NCBI GenBank assembly: GCA_964478625.1
Contig: CAYZJH010000007.1
Span: 1-64,000, forward strand
DNA: 64,000 nucleotides
From: SKZT01 sp964478625
Lineage (GTDB): Bacteria; Desulfobacterota; Desulfobacteria; Desulfobacterales; SKZT01
Direction: 5' to 3'
Numbering within the stretch: the stretch's first letter is position 1; every line of letters starts with the position of its first letter. Under the pieces are notes generated by a model. The model saw nothing but the letters and a program-made list of their open reading frames with translations, had not been told where the DNA came from and did not search any database. Made by a program: the position numbers and the translations under genes. Of the stretch, positions 17,002-25,723 are shown piece after piece.

Positions 17002-19585
17002 ATCCATCGGTCTTTTTTTCGGTCTCTTTTACCGATTCAGCATACGGCACATGGCAAAATTTCCCGGAAGAGCACTCATTGTTCTTCTGGGAATTTCCTT
17101 GGGAGCCTCGGTTTTTACAAGTGTTCGTTTTTCGATGCATGCCTCGGTGAACTCCTTTAACCAGAGTATGGAGATGATTACCGGTGTTGCGGACCGGGTG
17201 GTTTCGAAGCCGGGAGGGAGAGTGCCGGAAACCCTGGTTGCTTCCCTGATGAAACTGCCTGATGTAAAAAGTGCCTCACCTTTTCTATCCACCTATGTTC
17301 AACCGGCTAATTCCGATAAAGCCCCTTTTCTGCTTATCGGTTTTGATCCGATTCTGGACCGCACCTTTCGCAATTGGCAAATTCAAACTGAAAGCAACTC
17401 TGATCAGAAGATATGGCTTGATTTGATGAGAGTCCCATACGCCATTTTTGCCGGTCAACCTCTTATGGAGGATCTGAAAATAAAACCGGGAGACAGACTG
17501 ACCCTGGAACATGTGGGAAACTCCGCCGGATTTGTTGTGCTGGAAGCGCTTTCATCTGAAGGATTGGCCCTTGTGGAGGGAGGAAGGGTGGCCATTACCG
17601 ATATCGCCACTTTTCAAGAGTTTACTCATATTTTTGGCGAAGTGGACCGTATCGATTTATTATTTGATGCCGGTCGTTCGGCAAATGGGATTGATCAGAT
17701 TCAAGCGGTTCTTCCGGAGGGGATCATGCTTGGCATGCCCAATGAAGACCGGTTGAGTGGTCAGAAAATGATATTTGCTTATCGGTTGAACCTTTCAGTC
17801 CTGAGCTTTGTTTCTTTGTTTGTGGGTATGTATCTGGTTTACAGCCTTGTGGCATTGAATGCTGCTTCACGGAGAAAAGAGTTGGCAATTCTTCGTTCCA
17901 CCGGAACCTCGGCTAGACTCATTTTTTTTATTTTCATAGGTGAAGGCGCCATTTTCGGTCTGGTGGGATGGCTGATTGCGATTCCCATCACCTTTGTGTT
18001 TTCCAAGTATTTATTATCCGGAGTCAGTGGAACCATTTCTGCGTTGTTTGTGCATGTATCTGCCGATAAGCTGGTTTTGAGCGGATGGGAAATTTTAATC
18101 TCTTTTGGTATGACCATGTTTATTTCTGTGGTAGCAGCCTTCCAGCCTGCCCGCGAAGCCATGAAAGTTTCACCTAAAGAAGCCATGGAAATTGGAATAC
18201 CAGCAAAATACCATCAAAAATCGTCAAAATATCTGGCTGTCCTGGGAATGTTATTTATCCTGATGGTCTGGCCGCTTTCAGCTATTCCTCCTCCTGAAAA
18301 ATTCCCTTTTCCGGGCTATTTTGCGACCTTTGTGTTGTTTCTTGGGTTTTCAATGCTTTCGCCGTGGTTATTGGAGATCGTCGGAAAAATTTCAGGTCCG
18401 GTGCTTTTGTACTTGGGTAAAGAACCCGCCTGGCTGGCAGGACGCTATGTTTGCAGCAGCGGGATGCGAACCGCAGTTTCGGTGGGGGCTCTCATTACCG
18501 CGGTTGCATTGTTTTCAGCTTTGGTCATTATGGTTCATAGTTTTCGACGGACAGTCGAGCTTTGGACTGACCAGACCGTTGCGGGAGATATTTTTGTACG
18601 CTCCAAAATGGCGGATATAAACCGATACAAAGATCCGGTTCCTGAAAATGTGATAAATTTTTTAAATTCCCTGAATGAGCCTGTAGACCTCGATATCTAT
18701 CGGCGTATTTTTCTTAACTACGGAAAAAATCTTTATCAGTTTGAAGCGCTTATGTGGGATGTATATCTTGAATACGGCCGTTTTTTTTGGACAGAAGGGG
18801 ACATGCGTGCAGGGTTGGAGCGGTTGAAAAACGGTGAAGGCGTGCTGGTATCCGAGGTTTTTGCCAATCGAACAGGTCTGGGCGTCGGAAACCTTTTTAA
18901 GGCTTCCATCCTTGGAAAATGGTTTGAATTGCCGATCATCGGGGTTATCAGAGATTATCGTACACAGGGCGGGGTGGTGTATTATTCCCTGGAACATTTT
19001 CAGGCAGAAACAGGGGATTCAAATTGGGGCGGGGTTCGGATTTTTTTAAAAGACACCGAAATGAATGGCGATGAAACCATTATGCGTTTACGAAACAGAA
19101 TTATTGAATGTTGTGGAGATTCCGTGAATGTAACTCTCGGAACGCAGCTTCGGGAGGCAATTCTGAAAATATTTGATGAAACCTTTGCAATTACTACGAT
19201 TCTTCTTCTGATTTCATTGGTGGTGGCGGCTTTGGGAATTACCTCAACACTTACGGTGCTGGTTTTGGAAAGAAACCGTGAACTCAATACCATTTTTGCC
19301 GTTGGAGGAAGCTATCGCCAGATATGTGCCATGATTTTCTGGGAAGCGTTTTTGATGGTTCTTATCGGAGAATTTTTAGGAATTTTGTGTGGGATTATAC
19401 TTTCTTACCTTCTTGTTTTTGTCATTAATAAGCAGTCTTTCGGATGGACCTTTTTTTACGGTATGGATTTAAAAACCCTTGCGATTTCTTATCCTTTGAT
19501 CATTTTGACTGCTGTTGCTGCTGCCGTTCCAGCCGTCAAGATGGTTTTTAGTCAGCCGCCGGCGACTTTGCTTCGTGAAAGGTAA
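16982..19585 (+). CDS. FtsX-like (LolC/E-type) ABC transporter permease
   Basis: About 867 residues, double the size of a simple LolC. One FtsX unit comprises an N-terminal helix, a periplasmic domain and three helices near 265-395. A second unit follows, with an extracytoplasmic domain around 520-720 and final helices near 735-860. This tandem form is the family of exporters that move lipids or hydrophobic compounds through a mechanotransmission mechanism. The start at 16982 overlaps the ATPase gene; one at 16967 is possible. Together with the lipocalin downstream, it suggests export or handling of a lipid-like molecule. Confidence 0.88.
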   Translation: MTLPVSKSIGLFFGLFYRFSIRHMAKFPGRALIVLLGISLGASVFTSVRFSMHASVNSFNQSMEMITGVADRVVSKPGGRVPETLVASLMKLPDVKSASPFLSTYVQPANSDKAPFLLIGFDPILDRTFRNWQIQTESNSDQKIWLDLMRVPYAIFAGQPLMEDLKIKPGDRLTLEHVGNSAGFVVLEALSSEGLALVEGGRVAITDIATFQEFTHIFGEVDRIDLLFDAGRSANGIDQIQAVLPEGIMLGMPNEDRLSGQKMIFAYRLNLSVLSFVSLFVGMYLVYSLVALNAASRRKELAILRSTGTSARLIFFIFIGEGAIFGLVGWLIAIPITFVFSKYLLSGVSGTISALFVHVSADKLVLSGWEILISFGMTMFISVVAAFQPAREAMKVSPKEAMEIGIPAKYHQKSSKYLAVLGMLFILMVWPLSAIPPPEKFPFPGYFATFVLFLGFSMLSPWLLEIVGKISGPVLLYLGKEPAWLAGRYVCSSGMRTAVSVGALITAVALFSALVIMVHSFRRTVELWTDQTVAGDIFVRSKMADINRYKDPVPENVINFLNSLNEPVDLDIYRRIFLNYGKNLYQFEALMWDVYLEYGRFFWTEGDMRAGLERLKNGEGVLVSEVFANRTGLGVGNLFKASILGKWFELPIIGVIRDYRTQGGVVYYSLEHFQAETGDSNWGGVRIFLKDTEMNGDETIMRLRNRIIECCGDSVNVTLGTQLREAILKIFDETFAITTILLLISLVVAALGITSTLTVLVLERNRELNTIFAVGGSYRQICAMIFWEAFLMVLIGEFLGILCGIILSYLLVFVINKQSFGWTFFYGMDLKTLAISYPLIILTAVAAAVPAVKMVFSQPPATLLRER

Positions 19586-19589
19586 CATC

Positions 19590-20723
19590 ATGAAAATTCA
19601 GAAGATTTTTTTATTAGGGTGTGCCTGCCTCATTCTGATATGCACCGGAATTTCGGCCTCGGTTTCGGAAGGCTTATTGTATGTGGATGGACCGTGTAAC
19701 CTTCAATTTCCTCAAGATCACGGGCCACATCCCCGTTATAGAACCGAATGGTGGTATTATACAGGAAATGTGTCGGATAAGGAAGGTCTGAAATTCGGAT
19801 TTCAACTCACATTTTTCCGAAGTCGGATCAGTGATGAATTCATGGAAACCTTAAACAGTATCGGCAAAGTATCTTCTTGGAGAGCCCAGCATCTGATTTT
19901 AGCCCACGCCGCACTGACGGAACTATCCGGAAAAATGCACTACCAGGCCGAAAAAATGGCCCGTCAGGCCCTGGATATTGCCGGAGCGCTGAGTGAAGGA
20001 GACACTGTGCGGGTATTTATTGGAAACTGGTCTTTGGACCTAATGCCTCATCATCATATCCTCAAAGCGGAATCAAAGGACTTTGCCCTGGATGTTACTC
20101 TGGTTCCTGTAAAGAAACCTGTGTTGCATGGAGACCGGGGCTACAGCCGAAAAGGCAGTCAGGTTGAAAGCGCAAGCTGTTATTACTCTTTTACCCGGCT
20201 TAAGGCTCATGGCAACATCAGGGTCGGGAATGAAAATTTTGCAGTTGACGGATACGCGTGGATGGATCATGAATTCAGCACGAACCCGTTGGAAAAGGAT
20301 CTGGTGGGATGGGACTGGTTCAGCATTCAACTGGACAACAACACTGAGTTGATGGCCTATTTTTTAAGGAAAAAAGACGGGTCTTTCAGTGATGCTTCAA
20401 GTGCCACTTTTGTTACGGAATCAGGAGACACGTTTCATCTGAATTCTGAAGATCTGAACTTAACAACCATGAGTACTTGGAAAAGCGGTCATTCCGGAGG
20501 GATTTATCCTTCAAAATGGCGGTTAAGTATCCCTAAACTGAATCTGAATCTTGAAATCGATACTGCCATGGCTGATCAGGAAATGAGAACCCCGGAGACA
20601 ACAGGTGTGACTTATTGGGAAGGAAGCGTGACCGTAAAAGGGTTACTGGAAGGTCAGGCTGTTTCAGGTAGAGGATATACGGAACTAACAGGATATGCCG
20701 AACCCCTCAATGTGCCTATGTAG
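19590..20723 (+). CDS. Exported CrtC/AttH-like lipocalin-fold protein
   Basis: 377 residues with a signal peptide (about 1-23). The family signature H-P-R-Y-R-T-E-W-W-Y-Y-T-G-N is near residue 45, followed by paired lipocalin-like beta domains (G-F-Q-L-T-F-F-R, W-M-D-H-E-F). It belongs to the hydroxyneurosporene synthase/AttH family. It starts four bases after the FtsX gene, with GAAAGGT as ribosome site. A lipocalin behind such an ABC pair occurs widely and points to transport or modification of a hydrophobic compound rather than to carotenoid synthesis, as no crt genes are present. Confidence 0.85.
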   Translation: MKIQKIFLLGCACLILICTGISASVSEGLLYVDGPCNLQFPQDHGPHPRYRTEWWYYTGNVSDKEGLKFGFQLTFFRSRISDEFMETLNSIGKVSSWRAQHLILAHAALTELSGKMHYQAEKMARQALDIAGALSEGDTVRVFIGNWSLDLMPHHHILKAESKDFALDVTLVPVKKPVLHGDRGYSRKGSQVESASCYYSFTRLKAHGNIRVGNENFAVDGYAWMDHEFSTNPLEKDLVGWDWFSIQLDNNTELMAYFLRKKDGSFSDASSATFVTESGDTFHLNSEDLNLTTMSTWKSGHSGGIYPSKWRLSIPKLNLNLEIDTAMADQEMRTPETTGVTYWEGSVTVKGLLEGQAVSGRGYTELTGYAEPLNVPM

Positions 20724-20766
20724 GAGACATCTATAGCGGTTTTTAAAACCCGATACCTTAAATTCC

Positions 20767-21298
20767 TGACAGTCTTAAATTCTCATAAGCACTTGGAATC
20801 CATGATTATCAAATTTTTTGAATCGTCATTCCGGCAAAAGCCCATGGGTGCCAGGTTAAGAAATCGATAAGGTATTCAAATTGGCGTTCTGAGGAGGCCG
20901 ACATTGCAAATGCTTATATGGCAAGCGCTTAATGGCCGACGAAGAATCTTTCCTTTACGCCGGCACGGGCTTGCATTTTTCAACTCCAGGTCGGACCTGA
21001 TGACCGGTCTGCCTTCGGGAAGAGAGATTCTTCGGTCGCCCTGGTTTCAATCACCTTTGCAGGAAATAGTTTATTTTCAGGCATCGAGCCGTTTCAAGTT
21101 TCTCCCTCTGAATGACATGCAAGAGATTGCTTTCGAACCATGATGCCGGCATCAGAAAGTACATTAACTTGGCGCCAATTGAAGAAGCTTGTCCCGGGCT
21201 TGAACCGGGAGCCGGGCAGGAAGTAAAGCGTATCAGTGCTATCCAGGTGGATTCAGGAAGCTGGTTTTTCCGGATGCCGGATCAAGTCCGGCATGCCA
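20767..21298 (-). repeat. Composite intergenic repeat, inverted copy with an insertion
   Basis: In reverse complement, 21298-21182 matches the repeat at 63687-63800 closely, and 20835-20767 matches its end and tail (63801-63850). About 330 bp (20850-21181) unrelated to the other copies separates the two parts. The rest of the 750-bp gap (20724-21475) shows no convincing gene. ORFs at 20904-21143 and 21112-21369 look like chance readings of repeat DNA. Confidence 0.65.
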
Positions 21299-21404
21299 AA
21301 GAACGTTGTGCTGCCAGGTATAATTGTAAAGTTGATATTCATTTGGATGGTTTCTATGGATATCGATAGGTGGTTAGGGGTGAGATACGATCCTATATGA
21401 GGTT

Positions 21405-21440
21405 AAGTTCGGCCTTGCTTTTCTTTGCGCGGCCGAACTT
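21405..21440. terminator. Perfect 10-bp inverted repeat
   Basis: AAGTTCGGCC (21405-21414) and GGCCGAACTT (21431-21440) form a strong hairpin with a 16-base loop, 36 bases after the stop of the minus-strand zinc-ribbon gene. It lacks a good U-run, so terminator function is tentative. Confidence 0.45.
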
Positions 21441-21475
21441 GTTTTGGTTTAGGTATCAAAGGAATTATCCCTGTA

Positions 21476-21673
21476 TTAAAAAAATTTTCCCAAGTTCAAT
21501 GCTTTGTCTCCAGTGTAGATAAAATCATCTTCTTCATCATACTCACTGAGTTTGTGATGACAACTGGGGCAAAAAAAGTAATTTGGGTAAGGATCTTTCC
21601 CACATTTTTTGCACGCCCTGCCCGTTTGGACCCTTTTTCTCAAAGGTTTGGGCTTTTTAATATTCCGTTTCAT
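21476..21673 (-). CDS. Small zinc-ribbon protein
   Basis: A 65-residue basic protein with C-K-K-C-G at 20-24 and C-P-S-C-H at 35-39, a zinc ribbon followed by an acidic tail. It is the last gene after dksA, 70 bp downstream on the same strand, and probably shares its transcript. The function is not recognised. The two CxxC pairs and lack of overlap with another gene support it being real. Confidence 0.6.
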   Translation of the reverse strand: MKRNIKKPKPLRKRVQTGRACKKCGKDPYPNYFFCPSCHHKLSEYDEEDDFIYTGDKALNLGKFF

Positions 21674-21743
21674 TTTATTCTCCGTACCACATTGCTCAAC
21701 CCGGTTGTCGGGCTGTGCAACAAATCATTCGCCTTCCCCCTTT

Positions 21744-22106
21744 TTATTCCCCAATGGCTTTTTCCAGTTTTTCTTCATTTGTTTTGCATGCAATGCACTG
21801 ATTTGTCATGGGCCTGGCCATCAGGCGTTTGACTGATATTTCTTCCCCGCAAATATCGCAAATGCCGAAAGTGCCTTCTTCAATACGTTCCAGTGCGGCA
21901 CGAATTTTGTTGATCAGTTTGGCTTCCCGGTCTCTGATTCTGAGCATAAAACTCCTGTCGGCATCAAAAGATGCACGGTCTGTAGGGTCCGGAAGGTTAT
22001 CGCCAGGGTCTCGCATCCGGTTCACGGCGTTTTCCCCATGCATTAAAAGGTCTTCCAGCTGTTCCGTTAGGAGTTTTTTAAAATATTCCAAATCCTTTTT
22101 TTTCAT
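21744..22106 (-). CDS. dksA: DksA/TraR-family transcription factor
   Basis: A 120-residue protein. The N-terminal coiled coil (about 1-85) carries a D-x-x-D-x-A-x-x-like tip (D-P-T-D-R-A-S-F-D). A four-Cys zinc finger follows (C-D-I-C-G at 90-94 and C-I-A-C-K at 111-115). Such proteins enter the secondary channel of RNA polymerase and modulate promoters with ppGpp. Length is slightly shorter than E. coli DksA (151), as usual in this phylum. Confidence 0.88.
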   Translation of the reverse strand: MKKKDLEYFKKLLTEQLEDLLMHGENAVNRMRDPGDNLPDPTDRASFDADRSFMLRIRDREAKLINKIRAALERIEEGTFGICDICGEEISVKRLMARPMTNQCIACKTNEEKLEKAIGE

Positions 22107-22464
22107 AAAGCAACCTTTGCATATAAAATTTTTTCAGAATGTTATAAGTTTAATAAATTACAATCGGAAAGAAGATAACGCAGAATTCAATTTTAGCAAG
22201 GATAAAAATAGCAATAAATATGCCAAATATGCATTTTTTTTGTTCCTTTCTCCTTCAAGAGGAGAACAGAAAGCCGTTTAATTCAAAAGCTGAACAGGAA
22301 AATTGATATCCGGTTGCTTCTGGTTCGGAACTTTAGGTTCTTATCCTTTTATTAAAAAGAATTTACAATTCCGTTATTCCTATCATGAAAATATAGGATA
22401 TTTAATAATTCTATTTCGTTGATATTGTGTTAAAATTCAAAAAAAAATAAAAAATATCAGGAGC
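22107..22464. promoter_or_regulatory. Divergent promoter region of dksA and the alcohol dehydrogenase
   Basis: 358 AT-rich bases separate two divergent genes, so both promoters lie here. No ORF or strong hairpin is evident, and individual promoter boxes are not convincing. Confidence 0.35.
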
Positions 22465-23505
22465 ATGAAAATGATGAAAGCTATGGTCATGGATCGGATC
22501 TGCAGTGTTGGGAAAGAGCGGAGTCCCCTTACATCAATTGAATTGGACCGTCCGTCCGTGGGGCCTTATGAAATACTGGTTCGGGTATCGGCCTGTGGTG
22601 TTTGCCATACCGAACTAGATGAAATTGAAGGAAGAACCCCCCCCATTAGATTTCCCATGATACCCGGCCATCAGATTGTGGGCCATGTTGTGGAATTGGG
22701 GCCCGGAGCAAATAAATTTGCTTCGGGAGACCGGGTGGGAATCGCATGGATAAATTTTTCCTGTCGAAAATGTGAATTCTGCCGGGAGGGTCTTGAGAAT
22801 CTTTGTCCGGAATTTATGGCGACCGGAAGAGACGCTCATGGGGGGTATACGGAATTTGCCAAAGTTCATGAGGATTTTGCATTCAGAATTCCGGAAATTT
22901 TTTCGGATATTGAAGCCGCGCCACTTCTTTGTGCCGGAGCAATCGGCTATCGCTCTCTCAGACTGACCCGGATTCGTGATGGCCAAAATTTAGGGTTGAC
23001 TGGTTTTGGAGCTTCGGCTCACCTAGTGTTGAAAATGGCGAGGTATCAGTATCCTGAAACAAAGGTTTTTGTGTTTGCCAGAAGTGAAAGAGAACGCAAT
23101 TTCGCCATGGAGCTTGGAGCGGTTTGGGCGGGAGGGACAGAGGATTTCTCACCGGAAAAACTTCACAGCATCATCGACACCACGCCTGCCTGGAAACCGG
23201 TGGTGGAAGCGATGAAAAACTTAAAGCCAAACGGTCGGCTTGTAATCAATGCAATTCGTAAGGAAGAAAACGACAAAAGCCAGCTTATGAAACTGGATTA
23301 TCCGGAGCACCTATGGATGGAAAAAGAAATCAAAAGCGTGGCCAATGTTGCAGTTCGGGATGTTCGAGAATTTCTTGATCTGGCCGCTATGATTTCCATT
23401 AAACCTGAGGTGGAAATATTTCCCCTGGAAAAAGCCAATCAGGCTCTAATTGAACTCAAAGAACGCAAAATACGGGGGGCCAAGGTATTGAAAATAAATG
23501 ATTAA
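22465..23505 (+). CDS. Zinc-dependent alcohol dehydrogenase
   Basis: A 346-residue medium-chain dehydrogenase. Catalytic zinc ligands are in C-G-V-C-H-T-E-L-D and G-H-Q-I-V-G. The structural zinc site is C-R-K-C-E-F-C-R-E-G-L-E-N-L-C. The NAD(P)-binding Rossmann segment is G-L-T-G-F-G-A-S-A-H. It oxidises a primary alcohol or reduces an aldehyde with NAD(P)H; the exact substrate is unknown. A second ATG lies three codons in. The rsmE gene follows after 12 bases. Confidence 0.88.
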   Translation: MKMMKAMVMDRICSVGKERSPLTSIELDRPSVGPYEILVRVSACGVCHTELDEIEGRTPPIRFPMIPGHQIVGHVVELGPGANKFASGDRVGIAWINFSCRKCEFCREGLENLCPEFMATGRDAHGGYTEFAKVHEDFAFRIPEIFSDIEAAPLLCAGAIGYRSLRLTRIRDGQNLGLTGFGASAHLVLKMARYQYPETKVFVFARSERERNFAMELGAVWAGGTEDFSPEKLHSIIDTTPAWKPVVEAMKNLKPNGRLVINAIRKEENDKSQLMKLDYPEHLWMEKEIKSVANVAVRDVREFLDLAAMISIKPEVEIFPLEKANQALIELKERKIRGAKVLKIND

Positions 23506-23517
23506 GGGATAAATAAA

Positions 23518-24264
23518 ATGTACCGTCGCTTTTTTTTATCTCAAGCAGACATTGAAAAACCGGCTCCGGCCATTACCGGTGCTGATGTCAATCATATCAA
23601 AAACGTACTCAGGCTAAAGCATGGAGATGAAATTTATCTGTTTGATGGAACCGGTGCTGAATATCATGCACGTATCGCAAAATTGTCATCGGTTCGGGTG
23701 GATCTCGAAATTCTGGCGAAATTCGCGTCATCTTCGGAAAGCCCGGTCCACATGAGTATCGCCCAGGCCTATTTAAAAGAAAAAAAAATGGATCTGCTGG
23801 TCCGTCAGATCACAGAGCTTGGAATCAATCACTGGCGACCTTTTTTTTCTGAAAGAAGCATCCCTACACCGGATTCCAAAAGAATGGATTCCCGTATCCA
23901 GCGATGGGAAAAAATTTCGATCGAGGCTGTCAAGCAATGCCGGCGAAACTGTCTGATGGAAATCGGAAAGAGCGTATCATTTGGTGAAATATTGTTATTG
24001 GCCCATAATGCGGACATAAAGATCATATTTTGGGAAGGTGCCGATACCTCTTTGACCCGTACCTTTTTTTCCCCTGAAAGAAAAAGTATCCGATCCGTCT
24101 ATTCGGTTATAGGACCCGAAGGGGGATTCAGTGTGCATGAAATAAAGAAGGCAAAAGAGGCTGGATTTTTTCCTGTCAAAATCGGGCCTCGGATTTTAAG
24201 AGCGGAAACCGCATCCGTGGCAGCATGCACCCTTTTGCAATATCTCTTCGGGGATTTTGGATAA
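23518..24264 (+). CDS. rsmE: 16S rRNA (uracil-1498-N3)-methyltransferase
   Basis: A 248-residue SPOUT-family RNA methyltransferase. An N-terminal PUA-like domain spans about 1-70. The C-terminal knot contains the signature V-I-G-P-E-G-G-F-S and then L-G/I-P-R-I-L-R-A-E-T-A (here I-G-P-R-I-L-R-A-E-T-A). It methylates U1498 at the decoding centre of 16S rRNA. It is close behind the alcohol dehydrogenase gene and likely co-transcribed. Confidence 0.93.
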   Translation: MYRRFFLSQADIEKPAPAITGADVNHIKNVLRLKHGDEIYLFDGTGAEYHARIAKLSSVRVDLEILAKFASSSESPVHMSIAQAYLKEKKMDLLVRQITELGINHWRPFFSERSIPTPDSKRMDSRIQRWEKISIEAVKQCRRNCLMEIGKSVSFGEILLLAHNADIKIIFWEGADTSLTRTFFSPERKSIRSVYSVIGPEGGFSVHEIKKAKEAGFFPVKIGPRILRAETASVAACTLLQYLFGDFG

Positions 24265-24271
24265 AAATCGC

Positions 24272-24299
24272 TTGACAAATTTCATGAGTTACATTAAAA
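24272..24299 (+). promoter_or_regulatory. Predicted promoter of tRNA-Phe
   Basis: A consensus -35 TTGACA at 24272-24277 is followed after 16 bases by a weak -10 TTAAAA at 24294-24299. The mature tRNA begins 25 bases further on. Confidence 0.5.
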
Positions 24300-24324
24300 G
24301 CGACTTTTATGTTTTTAACGGTGT

Positions 24325-24397
24325 GCCGAGGTAGCTCAGTCGGTAGAGCAGGGGACTGAAAATCCCCGTGTCGGCAGTTCGATTCTGTCCCTCGGCA
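24325..24397 (+). tRNA. tRNA-Phe(GAA)
   Basis: The acceptor GCCGAGG pairs with CCTCGGC and the discriminator is A. The D arm is TAGCTCAGTCGGTAGAGC. The anticodon stem GGGGA/TCCCC holds loop CTGAAAA (GAA). The T arm contains GTTCGATT. CCA is not encoded, unlike tRNA-Val at 7544-7618. Confidence 0.95.
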
Positions 24398-24419
24398 CTC
24401 AAAAAATCAAATTGAATTT

Positions 24420-24453
24420 AAAGGGTTAGGGGCTATGTCTTTGACCCTTTTTT
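24420..24453 (+). terminator. Terminator of tRNA-Phe
   Basis: AAAGGGT (24420-24426) pairs with ACCCTTT (24444-24450), and six T residues end the stem. It lies 22 bp after the tRNA. Confidence 0.6.
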
Positions 24454-24471
24454 CGTTTGATACCAATCACT

Positions 24472-24490
24472 GTGCCCCAAATTGTTCCCA
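24472..24490. other. Motif matching the integrase-end repeat behind tRNA-Val
   Basis: GTGCCCCAAATTGTTCCCA stands 75 bp beyond tRNA-Phe in the same orientation as CGTGCCCAAATCGTGCCC beyond tRNA-Val (69 bp). No integrase gene follows here. It may be the scar of an integrated element that has been lost. Confidence 0.4.
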
Positions 24491-24623
24491 CCCGAGAATG
24501 AAGACAAGAAAGATTTCCAAGTTTTCGGTTATATCGGCAACGGTGGAATAAGGTCATTTTCCCCAATGACAGGTGATTTTATATTGTTTTTTTCACTCGT
24601 TGCGATAGTGAGGCCAAAAGTTT

Positions 24624-25124
24624 TTGCAAAGTGGGAAGGGTGTGAGAATCTCCAGTAGAAAGTCGTATAGGACCTTGTTTATTATGGAACTATTTGGGCT
24701 GATTCCTGATCCAGATGCTATTGACATTGAACTGGGGCGTTTCGGAGAGCAGTTAGATGATTTTTTTTTGCAACTAGTCGCGTGCGAGGGCGATAAGATT
24801 ATCGGCTGTATCAGCCTTCTACGGTTTGATTCCCGTGAAGGAAAACTTTCCGGGTTCTACGTAGACCCAATTTGCCAAGGACTTGGAATCGGCGAAAAAT
24901 TGCTCAAGAGCATTGTAGACCATGCTAAATCGATAGGTCTGACTGGTATCTATCTGGAGACATGGGACAAAATGGAAGCAGCAGCTAATCTATACAAAAA
25001 AATCGGCTGGAAGAGGGTTAATGATCCGCCACGGGTCAATGGTGCACAACGAGCTTACTACCTTTGCTTACCAGTAGATCACAAACAAGGCCACCGGAAG
25101 AAAAAAGACGCACAGCGGCTTTGA
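24624..25124 (+). CDS. GNAT-family N-acetyltransferase
   Basis: A GNAT acetyltransferase of about 166 residues that transfers an acetyl group from acetyl-CoA. Visible parts are beta strands 2-4 (E-G-D-K-I-I-G-C-I, G-K-L-S-G-F-Y-V-D-P) and the acetyl-CoA loop Q-G-L-G-I-G-E-K-L-L (Q/R-x-x-G-x-G/A). The C-terminal Y-K-K-I-G-W is also present. The start is unclear: TTG 24624, GTG 24642 and ATG 24684 are all in frame and none has an ideal ribosome site. The acceptor is unknown. It sits in the accessory patch behind tRNA-Phe. Confidence 0.75.
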   Translation: MQSGKGVRISSRKSYRTLFIMELFGLIPDPDAIDIELGRFGEQLDDFFLQLVACEGDKIIGCISLLRFDSREGKLSGFYVDPICQGLGIGEKLLKSIVDHAKSIGLTGIYLETWDKMEAAANLYKKIGWKRVNDPPRVNGAQRAYYLCLPVDHKQGHRKKKDAQRL

Positions 25125-25143
25125 TCGTTCACCCATAATGTCT

Positions 25144-25165
25144 GAGCCCGGAATATTCTGGGCTC
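25144..25165. repeat. Inverted repeat after the GNAT gene
   Basis: GAGCCC (25144-25149) and GGGCTC (25160-25165) flank a near-palindromic AATATT core, 20 bp after the GNAT stop. This is a terminator-like hairpin, but no U-run follows. Confidence 0.4.
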
Positions 25166-25218
25166 GGAACTTTCAAAAATACCAAAACCATTCAAAACTT
25201 GATTTAATCTGAAAATTT

Positions 25219-25437
25219 ATGAAAGACGAAAAAATTAAACTTGTATTCAAATATCCATGGACAATGATACCACATGAAAATGCAGATGAATGGATTAATG
25301 TCGTGAAAGGGTTATTAAATGAAGATGATCCTCTGTTTAGGAAAGAGATTTTTGTGTCTGGTGGTGACGAATATGAACAACTATTAATCGCCGAAAATGA
25401 GTTGGAAGATAATTATGAAGCTGGTGCCAATAAATAG
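25219..25437 (+). CDS. Small acidic hypothetical protein
   Basis: 72 residues, acidic, no transmembrane helix or known motif. It begins M-K-D-E-K-I-K-L-V-F-K-Y-P-W. The Shine-Dalgarno is weak. Codon usage is AT-rich like its neighbours in this patch. It could be a small accessory protein such as an immunity-like protein, but nothing shows this. Confidence 0.45.
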   Translation: MKDEKIKLVFKYPWTMIPHENADEWINVVKGLLNEDDPLFRKEIFVSGGDEYEQLLIAENELEDNYEAGANK

Positions 25438-25624
25438 AAATGAGTTTTCACTTTGGATTCAATACAGAAGTAAAATCTATCCGTTGATCAGTGATGTATA
25501 CAATCTGAAAGAAATAGAAAACATATTTGATAGCGAGTTGTGGTGTTGCTGGTGGCGGATAATATGGGCCTTTAACGTTTGGTGGTGTTGGTTAAGCCGG
25601 TACGTTAGGTTTTCCAAAGGCTAA
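25415..25624 (+). pseudogene. Probable truncated GNAT acetyltransferase remnant
   Basis: From the ATG at 25415 the first 40 residues (K-L-V-P-I-N-R-N-E-F-S-L-W, then R-S-K-I-Y-P) resemble the N-terminus of aminoglycoside-type GNAT acetyltransferases. After about residue 41 the reading becomes a tryptophan-rich stretch unlike any GNAT protein, so the gene seems cut. It overlaps the 3' end of the preceding small ORF. Confidence 0.35.
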
Positions 25625-25723
25625 TAGGTTGCTATATCAGCGAGAGAGTTCCAAGCCGATAACTCAGGAAAATACTTTGGTTGTCAGAGAATTCCGAACC
25701 ACTTTGGTTAGCCGATAAAATGG

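Noticed and set aside
20904..21369. Two ORFs of 79 and 85 codons
   Set aside because: They read through repeat DNA, have no ribosome sites and show no protein motif.
25560..25620. Integron attC-like site (TTTAACG ... CGTTAGGT) behind small accessory genes
   Set aside because: The outer boxes resemble R sites, but the inner L boxes do not pair, the 5' core is off consensus, and no second such site was seen.
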